Positions 8,511-16,595 of a stretch of DNA of 64,000 bases are shown here, piece by piece (the first letter of the stretch is position 1; each line of letters starts with the position of its first letter). The stretch spans positions 1-64,000 of the forward strand of contig CACDWG010000007.1 of assembly GCA_902556425.1 (NCBI GenBank). The letters run 5' to 3'. Made by a program: the position numbers and the translations under genes. This DNA comes from UBA4421 sp002704225 (lineage in GTDB: Bacteria; Pseudomonadota; Gammaproteobacteria; Pseudomonadales; Azotimanducaceae). The notes under the pieces were generated by a model, which was not told the DNA's origin, searched no databases, and worked only from the letters and a program-made list of their open reading frames with translations.

Positions 8511-9248
8511 CTAGGTCGGACAGCTGGTGTAGCCGCTCTCAAGGCAACTGCGTGCCAGTTCGGTCGCTTTCTCTTGGATACTGGTAGAGAGCTGCATTTT
8601 GCTGAACTCCAATATAGAGTCCGCGTCTGAATAACCGTTGATTTTGCTCACCATGCCCCAGATGAAGGCTTTGAGCGGCTCTGTTTTCTCCGCCGGGTGC
8701 CCTTCCCCACCTTGGAACATAAAAGCGGTCATGAACTGGCCTTTTGCATTGCCGAGCGTCGCCGCCTCTAAAAAGTGTTCTCGGGCCCTCGCGGTGTTCT
8801 TTTTCAATCCGTGGCCTTGGTAATAGATCAGTCCGAGCATGTAGTGCGCGTCGCCCATCTGCAGATCAGCAGCGGCTGTAAAGTAACGTTTGGCCGCTAG
8901 ATAGTCCTGACGCATGCCGTATCCCTGGAATGCGAGCATACCGAGGTTATGCAGAGCCTCAGGGGAGTTTTGGTCGGCAGCTTTCTCGTACCATTCAATG
9001 GCTCGGGTATAGCTTTGTTTAACACCGTACCCTCGCTCGTAGAGATAGCCGATGTTGTTTTGTGCTTCAGGTGCCCCGTTTTCGGCTAAACCCTTCCAGG
9101 CGCGGAAAGCGGTAGCGTAGTGCTCTCGATCGACTGCATTGAGTCCAGCTTGGAACGGTTCGGCGTAAAGTGACGGCGCCAAAGACGAAAGCAGGATGGC
9201 CGCCAATAGCGGCCAATGTCGGTAGCGAGTGAGAGCAGGGGTTATCAT
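8511..9248 (-). CDS. Sel1-repeat (TPR-like) periplasmic protein
   Basis: A 245-aa protein with a Sec signal peptide (hydrophobic residues 13-29, likely cleaved after SLYA). Three clear Sel1-like repeats of about 36 residues and a partial fourth follow, each of the form EAxxNLGxLYxxGxGVxxDYxxAxxWYxxAA (residues about 57-200). Two Cys near the C-terminus (ARSCLESGYTSC) could form a disulfide. Sel1 proteins act as scaffolds; the partner cannot be told from sequence. Its ATG overlaps the stop of the CLC gene (ATGA), so the two are co-translated and may function together. Confidence 0.85.
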   Translation of the reverse strand: MITPALTRYRHWPLLAAILLSSLAPSLYAEPFQAGLNAVDREHYATAFRAWKGLAENGAPEAQNNIGYLYERGYGVKQSYTRAIEWYEKAADQNSPEALHNLGMLAFQGYGMRQDYLAAKRYFTAAADLQMGDAHYMLGLIYYQGHGLKKNTARAREHFLEAATLGNAKGQFMTAFMFQGGEGHPAEKTEPLKAFIWGMVSKINGYSDADSILEFSKMQLSTSIQEKATELARSCLESGYTSCPT

Positions 9249-10954
9249 TGTTGCCTCAGGCTTGCTTGAATTTGTAACACTTTATTGAAGATATCACCTT
9301 CGCTCAGCGCGCCGACCAATTTACCTTGATCCACGACAGGAATGCTCTCACCAACGAAAGTACTGGCTGTGGTCATGGCAGTATTCAGACTAGCATCTGT
9401 TGCCAACACCGTTGGATTCGGATCCAGAGCCGCTATGAGTGACGTGGCCCTGGACAGGCTGTGCACGTTAATTTTACCGATCAAGGAGCCCGTGTCATCG
9501 CATACGTAAGCTTCGGTGGCCAACGCGTCGCTCAGTGCGCGCCGCGCCTCTTCAAGGGATGCGCCATCGGACAGGCGAACGAAGTCACTACCGTCAATTT
9601 CGCTCACAGGAGTCAATGACAGCTCTACGTGTTCTTGGCCGAGACGCAAGTCGATACCACGGTCCAGTAGCTGCCGGTCGAAGTAAGACAGACCGAAAAG
9701 TCGCAGTGTTAGCACCGAACACAAAATTACGCAGAGCATGGCGCTGAGGCCGTAGGCGTAGGAACCAGTCAATTCGATAACGATCATTATGACAGCAAGC
9801 GGCGCGCCGATGACTGCGCCCCCAACCGCCGCAATGGCGGCAACAGGCAGGGCATAACTCAAATGCGGTGCGAGTCCCATCATGACCGCTAGATAGGCAG
9901 CGATGGCTCCGGTTGCTGCCCCAACGAAAAGCGCGGGGCCGAAAACACCACCAAAGAAACCAGTGTTCAGGCAGTAGGCAGTAACGAAAATTTTCGCGGC
10001 GAGCAAAATCACCAGCATCCCAAGAGTGAATTGGCCATCAATCATTTGATTGACCTGAGTCAGACCCAGTCCGGTGACGTCGGGAAGCAAAACGCCAATG
10101 CAGCCAACCACCAAGACGCAGCTCACTATCAGTTTGGGCATAGACCATTGAGACCGAGTGGCGAGTTCCCTGCCCTTACGGATTGCCCCCATGTAGGCCA
10201 TGGCGCTGGCCGCGCTCATGACCGCGGTCATGATCAAAAAGGGAATCAGTGGCTGCAGCTCGATGCCCATGTCGGGTACAGAGAACGTGGGTTCAATATT
10301 GAAGAACGCCTGATTCGCCGCATAGGCGACGATGGATGTCACGGCTATGGGCGCGATTGCACCAATAGAGATGCGTCGCAGTAGCGCTTCGTGGGCAAAC
10401 AGCACGCCGGCAATAGGTGCGTTGAAGCCGGCCGAAATGGCACCAGCAACGCCACAGGCAATAAATACTCGGCGGTCGATCTTTATTCGAATGTACTTCA
10501 GCAGAACTTCGGTCATGGTGGCGCCAAAGTGAACCAAGGGGCCATACTGGCCGACAGAGCCGCCGCCACTTGCCGCAACAAAGGCCGCCAATGTGGAACC
10601 CATTCCTATGCGAATATCCAGCGGCTCGCGGCTTTGTTGAACCGCATAGATGCTATCGGCGGGCCCGGACCAAATGGTGATACCCAAAATGCGCCGGACC
10701 AATAAAATGAGGACCGCTGCGCCGGTAAGGGTTAAAAAGATGTCGAGGTTGTAGTTTGCTCCGCCAATTTGCATGGAAATCAAGCTGTCGACACGGCTGA
10801 AATTAAGGAACCAGCGCGCGCCTTCCACAAAAGTGTTGGCAACCACCGCCATTACCAGCCCCACGACGACGGCGAGGAAAAACTGGCTGGCGATGTCCAC
10901 GAGGATATCGCTAAAGCGTTGGGTCTTGCTTTTCGCTTCGTCTGTTCGGTTCAT
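9245..10954 (-). CDS. CLC-family chloride channel/transporter with two CBS domains
   Basis: A 569-aa membrane protein. CLC core motifs are visible: the filter loop before SGGGSVGQYGP (residues about 128-139), the helix GAISAGFNAPIAGVLFAHE, and NTGFFGGVFGPALFVGAATG. Two C-terminal CBS domains (about residues 435-565) probably sense adenine nucleotides. In the motif GREGP the gating Glu of CLC exchangers is replaced by Tyr137 (GQYGP), so proton coupling through that residue is not expected and channel-like behaviour is plausible (inference). A GGGGAGA ribosome site precedes the ATG. It is downstream of the K+ channel and the small Cys-rich gene on the same strand, suggesting joint ion homeostasis. 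Confidence 0.92.
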   Translation of the reverse strand: MNRTDEAKSKTQRFSDILVDIASQFFLAVVVGLVMAVVANTFVEGARWFLNFSRVDSLISMQIGGANYNLDIFLTLTGAAVLILLVRRILGITIWSGPADSIYAVQQSREPLDIRIGMGSTLAAFVAASGGGSVGQYGPLVHFGATMTEVLLKYIRIKIDRRVFIACGVAGAISAGFNAPIAGVLFAHEALLRRISIGAIAPIAVTSIVAYAANQAFFNIEPTFSVPDMGIELQPLIPFLIMTAVMSAASAMAYMGAIRKGRELATRSQWSMPKLIVSCVLVVGCIGVLLPDVTGLGLTQVNQMIDGQFTLGMLVILLAAKIFVTAYCLNTGFFGGVFGPALFVGAATGAIAAYLAVMMGLAPHLSYALPVAAIAAVGGAVIGAPLAVIMIVIELTGSYAYGLSAMLCVILCSVLTLRLFGLSYFDRQLLDRGIDLRLGQEHVELSLTPVSEIDGSDFVRLSDGASLEEARRALSDALATEAYVCDDTGSLIGKINVHSLSRATSLIAALDPNPTVLATDASLNTAMTTASTFVGESIPVVDQGKLVGALSEGDIFNKVLQIQASLRQQ

Positions 10955-10993
10955 GCAGTATCTCCCCTGCCGCCCTGGCTTTATTATTCGTAG

Positions 10994-11179
10994 TTAGGGT
11001 TTTGGCTTGAACGCCATACACTCCCGCCCGTCGCTTTGCCGCACCTCGATACAGGGCAGCATGCGACTTTTGAAATTCAGTGCTCGGCACAAATAAGGAA
11101 AATTTTTGTCCCAACTGGTGTTGAAGTGACAGCATTGCCAGCAACTGACCTTGGGTTGATCGGCTTTCAGTTCAGACAT
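10994..11179 (-). CDS. Small conserved Cys-rich protein (61 aa)
   Basis: Resembles a widespread short proteobacterial protein that I recall being labelled uracil-DNA glycosylase without good evidence. Visible pattern: CWQCCHF, WDKNFPYLCRALNFKS, then C and CMAFKPK. The six Cys suggest a metal site. The ATG at 11179 overlaps the stop of the upstream K+ channel gene by 8 nt (ATGTCTGA), which argues for this start and against the longer in-frame version beginning at 11215. Function unknown. Confidence 0.75.
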   Translation of the reverse strand: MSELKADQPKVSCWQCCHFNTSWDKNFPYLCRALNFKSRMLPCIEVRQSDGRECMAFKPKP

Positions 11180-12176
11180 TGTCTTTTTCATCAATCTGGG
11201 TCGTTTCGCCATCAATGTCCAGCACCACCGGTTGGTGATGCTGATTGGCTTTTAGCCGAGCCGTACTCTGTATGAGTTCATCCAGTGTCTCCGGTCGCAA
11301 TCCCATGTCGTTGCCCATCCGCCGTAACCTGTCTATTTCGTCTTGAGTCAAAATCCCGTCCTCAAGAGCTTCGTCTACGCTGGCCTGTAATGACTTACGG
11401 CTGCTGCGTAGTTGGTCGGAAAAACTGGCGGCCAAAATACCTGATGGCAGAGCTACCATTCCGATACCTAGAATGGTGACTAGGGAGCCCAAGATCTTCC
11501 CCAAGGTTGTCATTGGAATAACATCCCCGTAGCCCACGGTAGTGAGTGCCGCCATAGCCCACCACATGGCTTGGGGGATAGAACCGAAAGACTCGGGTTG
11601 AACGCCATGCTCGACCACGTACAGAGCCGACGCGGCTAAGGTCAGAACGATCAACATGATCAAAAATGTCCCCGTGAGATTCTTGCGCTCGTCATAGAGA
11701 ACGTTCAGCAAGATATCCAGTGAGGCAAAGTAGCGGATCAGTTTAAAGACGCGGAAGAGCCGCAAAATACGAAGGAATCGCAGGTCCAGTCCGGGCATCA
11801 GTACCTGGAGAAGTGAGGGCAGGAAGGCGAGTAAGTCGATAATCGACATGGGTTTAACGATGTGTCTGAGTCGCTGTCTCAGTGAACTAGATTTAGCTAA
11901 ATGTGATCTATGCGCTGGGACGGGTTTCTCGATACAAACCCAAACTCTGAGCACATACTCGAGCAAAAAGAAGATGCATGAGATGAGCTCTATGGCGAAG
12001 AAGGTCTCGCCGTAGGCTTCAGCGTATGCGGGTATGGATTCCAGAATAATCGCGATTAGATTGATCGCAATGACACCAACAACCATGGAACTGATAACTA
12101 CCGAAGCGGGATCGGTTCGGTCGTAGTGCTCTAACGCGTGGTAAAGACGCTTTCGAGTGCTTCCTATTAAGGCCAT
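11172..12176 (-). CDS. Voltage-gated-type potassium channel
   Basis: A 334-aa six-helix ion channel. Helices S1-S4 occupy roughly residues 22-170, with an S4-like basic stretch (RFLRILRLFRVFKLIRYFA). The pore loop carries the K+ selectivity filter TTVGYGD, followed by an S6 helix (ILGSLVTILGIGMVALPSGI). The acidic C-terminal tail contains a short DGILTQDEIDRLRRM segment of the kind found in SHOCT domains. It is the first gene of a tightly overlapping run with the Cys-rich protein and CLC gene. It lies 58 nt downstream of the stator operon and could be read through from it. Confidence 0.9.
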   Translation of the reverse strand: MALIGSTRKRLYHALEHYDRTDPASVVISSMVVGVIAINLIAIILESIPAYAEAYGETFFAIELISCIFFLLEYVLRVWVCIEKPVPAHRSHLAKSSSLRQRLRHIVKPMSIIDLLAFLPSLLQVLMPGLDLRFLRILRLFRVFKLIRYFASLDILLNVLYDERKNLTGTFLIMLIVLTLAASALYVVEHGVQPESFGSIPQAMWWAMAALTTVGYGDVIPMTTLGKILGSLVTILGIGMVALPSGILAASFSDQLRSSRKSLQASVDEALEDGILTQDEIDRLRRMGNDMGLRPETLDELIQSTARLKANQHHQPVVLDIDGETTQIDEKDNV

Positions 12177-12234
12177 CTGTGTTCTTCGTTAGTTTTCCGC
12201 TAATTGGTATACCACGAACGCTCTTGTTGTTGTC

Positions 12235-13434
12235 CTACCCGTCGATGAGAATTTCGATCCGGCGGTTCTCCGCACGCCCGGCGGCGTCGCTATTATCGGC
12301 CACAGGTTTGGTGTCGGCATAGCCGAAAACACTGACCCGGTTACTGTCGATATCGTTATTGGCGAAAAAGAAGTCGGCCACCGCAGCTGCCCGAGCAGCG
12401 GACAAATCCCAATTGGAATTAAAGCGCTCGCTGAAAGCAATCGGGATATTGTCGGTATGCCCTGACACCTGCACCTTGCCGCCGGCGCGAGCGACGGAAT
12501 CACCCACATTTCGTAGCGTATCCGTGAAAGCCGATTGCAGTTCTGCGTAACCTGATCGGAAAGAATTAGCGGCCGACAGGCTGATTAGAATTTGGTCGCC
12601 TACTTTCTCAACGTTTGCGAGTCCTTGCTGAATTTCTGAGCTGAGATCTGCGCGTAGAATCTGATATTTGTCGTCCAGCTCTTTAGCTTTGCGTGTTTGT
12701 CTGAGCATTTCGTCTTCGCTGTCGGAAGTCAGATACTCTACTTCGAGTTCCGTTTCCATGAAGGCCTGTGATTCGGCCACCTTGGCGAAAATTTCTAGCT
12801 CTTCTCTATCGAGCTGGCCGTCATTGTTCTGAGTGCCGGTTTCGTCTCGGTCGTTGCTATCCGAGTCTTCGTTCACCGATACCGTAATCTTGCCGTCTTT
12901 CTGTTCCAGAGACACTTTGCCAGCAGCGATTTCGGTTGCGAGGGTTCTCTTTAAATTTTCAATATCTGAGAGGGCCTCTGACTTGCTGACGTCAGGACGC
13001 TCCTCTAGCTCTATTTCTTCCGGCTCTTCGGTAGTCGTGTCTTCCTTAGCCTCGGTACCAGCAGGTGATTTCGTCGTTTTGTACTGCTGAGCAATAATGG
13101 TTTCGCCCATTGGCGCCTCTAAGCTGGGCTTGTTTCGTTGCACACCGAAGACCTCAGTCATGGTGCCCTCGAGCATTTTGGTAATAGAAGGGTCCGTCAT
13201 TTCTGTAAACGAGAGAATCAGTACGAAAAATGCCATGAGCAGTGTTGCCATGTCGGCGAACGTGGCCATCCAGGCGGGCGCCCCGGCTTCGCAAGCAGGA
13301 CACTCGAGCTTTTTCTTCTTTTTTTCTTTAGGCTCTTCAACTTCAGCCTCGTCGGTTACCTCAGGTTGCTCAACGGCCTCCTCAATAGGTTCCTCGATGC
13401 CATCGCTATTCTGGTCTTGGTTCTCTTCAGCCAT
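12235..13434 (-). CDS. MotB/PomB-type stator protein, second paralogue
   Basis: A 399-aa stator B subunit: acidic, Lys-rich cytoplasmic tail; CPACEAGAPAW; a single membrane helix with the ion-carrying Asp61 (WMATFADMATLLMAFFVLIL); a linker of about 200 aa; and a peptidoglycan-binding OmpA domain (VSGHTDNIPIAFSERFNSNW ... RAENRRIEILIDG). The Cys and layout resemble sodium-type PomB. The linker holds two related modules (near residues 155-190 and 255-300) of the form LxxEIxxGxVxxxxxDxIxVxL. The ATG overlaps the stop of the first paralogue by 8 nt, so both are made from one message. Confidence 0.92.
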   Translation of the reverse strand: MAEENQDQNSDGIEEPIEEAVEQPEVTDEAEVEEPKEKKKKKLECPACEAGAPAWMATFADMATLLMAFFVLILSFTEMTDPSITKMLEGTMTEVFGVQRNKPSLEAPMGETIIAQQYKTTKSPAGTEAKEDTTTEEPEEIELEERPDVSKSEALSDIENLKRTLATEIAAGKVSLEQKDGKITVSVNEDSDSNDRDETGTQNNDGQLDREELEIFAKVAESQAFMETELEVEYLTSDSEDEMLRQTRKAKELDDKYQILRADLSSEIQQGLANVEKVGDQILISLSAANSFRSGYAELQSAFTDTLRNVGDSVARAGGKVQVSGHTDNIPIAFSERFNSNWDLSAARAAAVADFFFANNDIDSNRVSVFGYADTKPVADNSDAAGRAENRRIEILIDG

Positions 13435-14605
13435 CGACGATCACCTCGATGCGACGGTTTTGCGCGCGTCCTGCCGCGGTACTGTTATCCGCGATAGGCT
13501 CGCTGTCTGCTAAACCTGTGATAGTCACCCGACCAGGCTGCAACTGGGAGTTGTCTAATAGAAAGTTTGCTACGGATGCGGAGCGAGCCGAAGATAGGTC
13601 CCAGTTAGAGCGGAACCTTTCGCTGAAAGCGACGGGTATATTGTCCGTATGCCCTTCAACTCGCACGAGGCCGCCGGTGTTGTTGACTGCATTGCCAACG
13701 CTGATCAAGGTTTCGGTGAAGCCCGGTTGCAGAGCAGCGCTACCAGAAGCGAAGCTGTCCTGCTGTCCAAGGCGAATGATCACGCTGTCTCCGTCACGCT
13801 CTACTTCAGCCAAACCCTGTTCTATCTCACTGCTGAGCTCAGCACGAATGGCTTCGTATTTGCTACTGGCTTCATCCGCGCGCCCTTCCGCAGCGGCCTC
13901 ACCGGGATTTTGCCGTTTCACCAAAATGTCGCTGTTGATGTTGCGTTGGACATCGCTAACCGCTTGGGCGATATCCAAGGTTTGCTGAGAAATTCGACCG
14001 CCTTTGCCAAGGCTTTCCTCACCAGATTCACTTTGGTTTGAGGCGTCTTCGATCAGTTCGACGACGATATCATCACCACTCATAGTGACAGTCACTTGAC
14101 CTTGCTCTATTTCGTTTTCTAGGGCCTCTAACACTTCTCGATAATCGGCCTGAGTATCTAACGGCGCGTCTTCGAAATTCTTCATTTGCCTGACGTTCTC
14201 GCGGGTCGGATCTTGGACGGATTGAGTCTCTTGCGGAATCACCGTTGGAGCAGCATCGGAAAGAGTAAATGTGGTGTCCAGAACCGTTTCTGCCTTAGGG
14301 AGTAAAATTCTAGGGACGACGCGGTCTACACCAAAAGCAAGCTTTATTGAACCAGCGACCTGCTCGAACTTGGGTACGTTAACGCTGGCAAAGGACAAAA
14401 TCAGGACGAAGAAAGCCATCAGCAGGGTAGCCATATCCGCAAAAGTGGCCATCCAAGCCGGCGCGCCGACCTCGCAGGCCGGGCACTCCTCTTGCTTTTC
14501 CTTCGGCGGTGGCGGCTCTGCCGGCGGCTCGTTTTCACCGACATTGTCCTCGACCAGGTCCGGATCTAGGTCTTCCTCTCCGTTTTGTTCTTGTGCTTCA
14601 GCCAT
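13427..14605 (-). CDS. MotB/PomB-type stator protein, first paralogue
   Basis: A 392-aa stator B subunit that anchors the motor to peptidoglycan and supplies the ion-binding Asp57 (WMATFADMATLLMAFFVLIL). The N-terminal tail is acidic and proline-rich. CPACEVGAPAW precedes the membrane helix. The C-terminal OmpA domain is complete (VRVEGHTDNIPVAFSERFRS ... QNRRIEVIVDG). Like its neighbour it has two linker modules (ENEIEQGQVTVTMSGDDIVV and SSEIEQGLAEVERDGDSVII). Both paralogues keep the catalytic Asp and the peptidoglycan residues, so neither looks degraded. motA/pomA starts the operon 15 nt upstream. Confidence 0.93.
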   Translation of the reverse strand: MAEAQEQNGEEDLDPDLVEDNVGENEPPAEPPPPKEKQEECPACEVGAPAWMATFADMATLLMAFFVLILSFASVNVPKFEQVAGSIKLAFGVDRVVPRILLPKAETVLDTTFTLSDAAPTVIPQETQSVQDPTRENVRQMKNFEDAPLDTQADYREVLEALENEIEQGQVTVTMSGDDIVVELIEDASNQSESGEESLGKGGRISQQTLDIAQAVSDVQRNINSDILVKRQNPGEAAAEGRADEASSKYEAIRAELSSEIEQGLAEVERDGDSVIIRLGQQDSFASGSAALQPGFTETLISVGNAVNNTGGLVRVEGHTDNIPVAFSERFRSNWDLSSARSASVANFLLDNSQLQPGRVTITGLADSEPIADNSTAAGRAQNRRIEVIVDG

Positions 14606-14620
14606 TGGATGTGGAGGTCA

Positions 14621-15385
14621 CTAAGAGGCTTCCAGCGCTTCACGAGCATCGGGCGCTAGCCGCGTAGCGAGCAAATCGGACAGGGAGCGGGGGTTCATAC
14701 TGGTTTGAATGCCCATAATCCCTTCAACAATGAGTTCGCAATTTTCAGCCTCATCTGTCGAATAACCCTCAAGCTTTTCGGCAATTGGTTTTGCGAGCAC
14801 GTTCGCAAAAAAGGCGCCATAGAGGGTCGTCAGCAAAGCAATGGCCATAGCGGGACCGATGGCTTTTGGGTCGCTCATGTTCTGCAGCATGCCCACAAGC
14901 CCAACCAAGGTGCCGATCATGCCCATTGCCGGGGCGATGTCTGCCCACGAGCGCCACATCATGGCAGCGTTGGTGTGTCTGGATTTCATCAACGCAAGCT
15001 CGTTGTCCAAGCTTGACTCGATGATCTCCGGTGCGGTGCCGTCGACTAAAAGGCCAATGCCCTTTGCCAAAAATTGATTTTTGATGTCTTGGCCTTCCAA
15101 CGCGATGAGCCCGTCCTTACGCGCGATATTCGCCATTTCAATGATTTGTTCGATGAGGTCGGCTGGTTTGTCCACGCCGACGAAGATCGTCTTCATAATC
15201 ACTTTGGACCACATCGCAATGAAGTCCGCGAGGCGTGATCGCATTAGCAATACAAGTATCGAACCGCCGAGTACAATCGCGATTGAGGTGACGTCGATAA
15301 ACGCGCCGATACCCGCAGCATTGTCCATCGCCCAAACGATGACGCCTACGGAAGCTAGGAGACCTACGACGGTTGCAATATCCAT
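14621..15385 (-). CDS. pomA: MotA/PomA-type stator protein
   Basis: A 254-aa four-helix stator A subunit that couples ion flow to FliG. The N-terminus MDIATVVGLLASVGVIVWAM and the conserved loop (ADIAPAMGMIGTLVGLVGML) plus the helix pair ending VLAKPIAEKLEGYSTDE are typical of PomA. The sodium-type name is chosen from resemblance to PomA and the PomB-like partners; ion specificity is not proven. It is the first gene of a three-gene operon with two motB/pomB paralogues and has its own sigma-28 promoter at 15444-15470. Confidence 0.93.
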   Translation of the reverse strand: MDIATVVGLLASVGVIVWAMDNAAGIGAFIDVTSIAIVLGGSILVLLMRSRLADFIAMWSKVIMKTIFVGVDKPADLIEQIIEMANIARKDGLIALEGQDIKNQFLAKGIGLLVDGTAPEIIESSLDNELALMKSRHTNAAMMWRSWADIAPAMGMIGTLVGLVGMLQNMSDPKAIGPAMAIALLTTLYGAFFANVLAKPIAEKLEGYSTDEAENCELIVEGIMGIQTSMNPRSLSDLLATRLAPDAREALEAS

Positions 15386-15443
15386 TTGAATTCCACAGTT
15401 GTGATGATGCTAGGCAGATTCTCCGCCATAAATTACATGTAAA

Positions 15444-15470
15444 CAATCGGTTGATAGTGCATATACTTTA
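15444..15470 (-). promoter_or_regulatory. Sigma-28 promoter of the stator operon
   Basis: Minus strand: TAAAGTAT, 11 nt, ACCGATTG. The start site is predicted near 15437, about 52 nt before the motA/pomA ATG. The -10 octamer is identical to that of fliD. Confidence 0.75.
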
Positions 15471-15512
15471 AAGAAGTTAACTGCCACCGAGTTGTTACGG
15501 GAAATCAAGGCG

Positions 15513-16067
15513 ATGATGAAGATTTGCGAACGAACTAAGAACCCAGAGACATATCGCCTTGGCTGTATTTGTGCAGCAGTGCTCTGCTTATTTTTGGGTG
15601 GCTGTGATTTTTCTCGCGTGGGAGTGTCTTGCATAGAACACATCAAGCCAGGCGACATGGGGCGTTTTGTAGATCAAGGCAACGGTGTTGTTCTAGACCC
15701 TCAAACTCAGTTGGAGTGGTATCGATGCGCCGTCGGGCAACGCTACACTGAACGGGGTTGTGCAGGGTCGGCGATGCTCATGGCATGGTCTGAGGTGGAG
15801 CCGTATCTCGCCGAGATTAGTGAAAAATCCGGGGATTTGTGGCGCGTGCCGACCGGAGGTGAGTTTGTGGCGCTGGCCGAACCCAAATGCATAAATCCAT
15901 CGCTAAACCCAAACGTTTTTCCCAATAGCCTCATAGACAATCATTGGGTGATGGGTGAGGGTGTCTACGACGGGGAACCCTGCATGGTTTATACGTACAA
16001 GGGCACTCGATCCTGCAGGGTATTCAGCGAAGACTTGCGACCTATCTTTATGGTGAAGGCGGGCTAG
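15513..16067 (+). CDS. DUF1566-like (Lcl C-terminal) lipoprotein
   Basis: A protein of about 184 aa. A lipoprotein signal (LGCICAAVLCLFLGGC) places it in the envelope. The rest resembles DUF1566/Lcl_C: RFVDQGNGVVLDPQTQLEWY, a Cys pair, then LWRVPTGGEF and a C-terminal strand ending LRPIFMVK. The domain is found in surface proteins; its function is not known. I chose the ATG at 15513 (AAGG just upstream) over a TTG at 15492. The gene diverges from the stator operon and converges on fliS with an 8-nt gap. Confidence 0.7.
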   Translation: MMKICERTKNPETYRLGCICAAVLCLFLGGCDFSRVGVSCIEHIKPGDMGRFVDQGNGVVLDPQTQLEWYRCAVGQRYTERGCAGSAMLMAWSEVEPYLAEISEKSGDLWRVPTGGEFVALAEPKCINPSLNPNVFPNSLIDNHWVMGEGVYDGEPCMVYTYKGTRSCRVFSEDLRPIFMVKAG

Positions 16068-16075
16068 CGATCACC

Positions 16076-16453
16076 TTAAGAGACTGTCTGCCATGCTTCC
16101 CGCAGTTCTGACATGGCAGTATAGAGTTTGACGATCGATTCTCCGTCTTTATCATTCTTGGCCTTGAACAAACTTGCCGCGATGGACGTGTAGGTCTCAT
16201 AGAGGCTTTGTGCCACCTCGCCGCCTTGTTCCATGTCCAAAACGCCTCGCAGAGCGATGACGATTTGCATGGCGTGTGTGGTAGCTTTATCGAATGCCTC
16301 AACTTCTTCATGGGCGAGGTTTTCGCTGGCCTGACGTAACAGAACGCAGGCTTTGTCAAAAAGCATGAGAACCAACTGGGCAGGGCTCTGAGACTCCGTT
16401 TTTGTTTCTACGTCAATATCGCTGTATGAGGCTAGAGCGGATTTTCTATACAT
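16076..16453 (-). CDS. fliS: FliS, flagellin export chaperone
   Basis: Cytoplasmic chaperone that binds the flagellin C-terminus and prevents premature polymerisation. The start at 16453 gives MYRKSALASYSDIDVETKTE, the standard FliS beginning; an in-frame GTG at 16498 would add 15 unconserved residues and lie very close to the predicted transcript end. SPAQLVLMLFDKAC and the terminal ELREAW are conserved, as is DMEQGGEVAQSLYETY. At 125 aa it is normal length. It lies downstream of flaG but has its own sigma-28 promoter. Confidence 0.95.
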   Translation of the reverse strand: MYRKSALASYSDIDVETKTESQSPAQLVLMLFDKACVLLRQASENLAHEEVEAFDKATTHAMQIVIALRGVLDMEQGGEVAQSLYETYTSIAASLFKAKNDKDGESIVKLYTAMSELREAWQTVS

Positions 16454-16514
16454 CTTTTCTTTATCCAAGAGAATCTCGCGCTGCCATTGTGTCAGCACGT
16501 TTTACCTATTAAGT

Positions 16515-16541
16515 AAATCGGATACAAGTGGCGCAGCTTTA
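16515..16541 (-). promoter_or_regulatory. Sigma-28 promoter of fliS
   Basis: Minus strand: TAAAGCTG, 11 nt, TCCGATTT. The predicted start is near 16508, about 55 nt before the fliS ATG. The -10 and part of the spacer fall inside the left arm of the inverted repeat 16519-16572. Confidence 0.7.
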
Positions 16542-16572
16542 GGGGTTTTTGCAGGTACGCCACCTGTATCCG
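16519..16572. repeat. 15-bp inverted repeat spanning the fliS promoter
   Basis: Arms 16519-16533 (CGGATACAAGTGGCG) and 16558-16572 (CGCCACCTGTATCCG) are complementary apart from one position that can form a G-U pair in RNA. They are separated by 24 nt. In the flaG message this is a long intercistronic hairpin; in DNA it brackets the fliS -35. It could terminate or attenuate flaG readthrough, or be an operator. No U run follows on the minus strand. Confidence 0.6.
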
Positions 16573-16595
16573 TTTTAACTGGTGGTAGTCGAGAC

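Noticed and set aside
10911..11144. A 77-codon open frame overlapping the Cys-rich gene in another frame
   Set aside because: The 61-aa Cys-rich reading frame has a family resemblance and start/stop overlap with its neighbour; this one has neither.
15413..15427. GGC-N9-GCC near the stator promoter as another operator copy
   Set aside because: The inner spacing is 9 rather than 8, and its offset from the -10 (24 nt) differs from the 20.5 nt of the flagellin sites.
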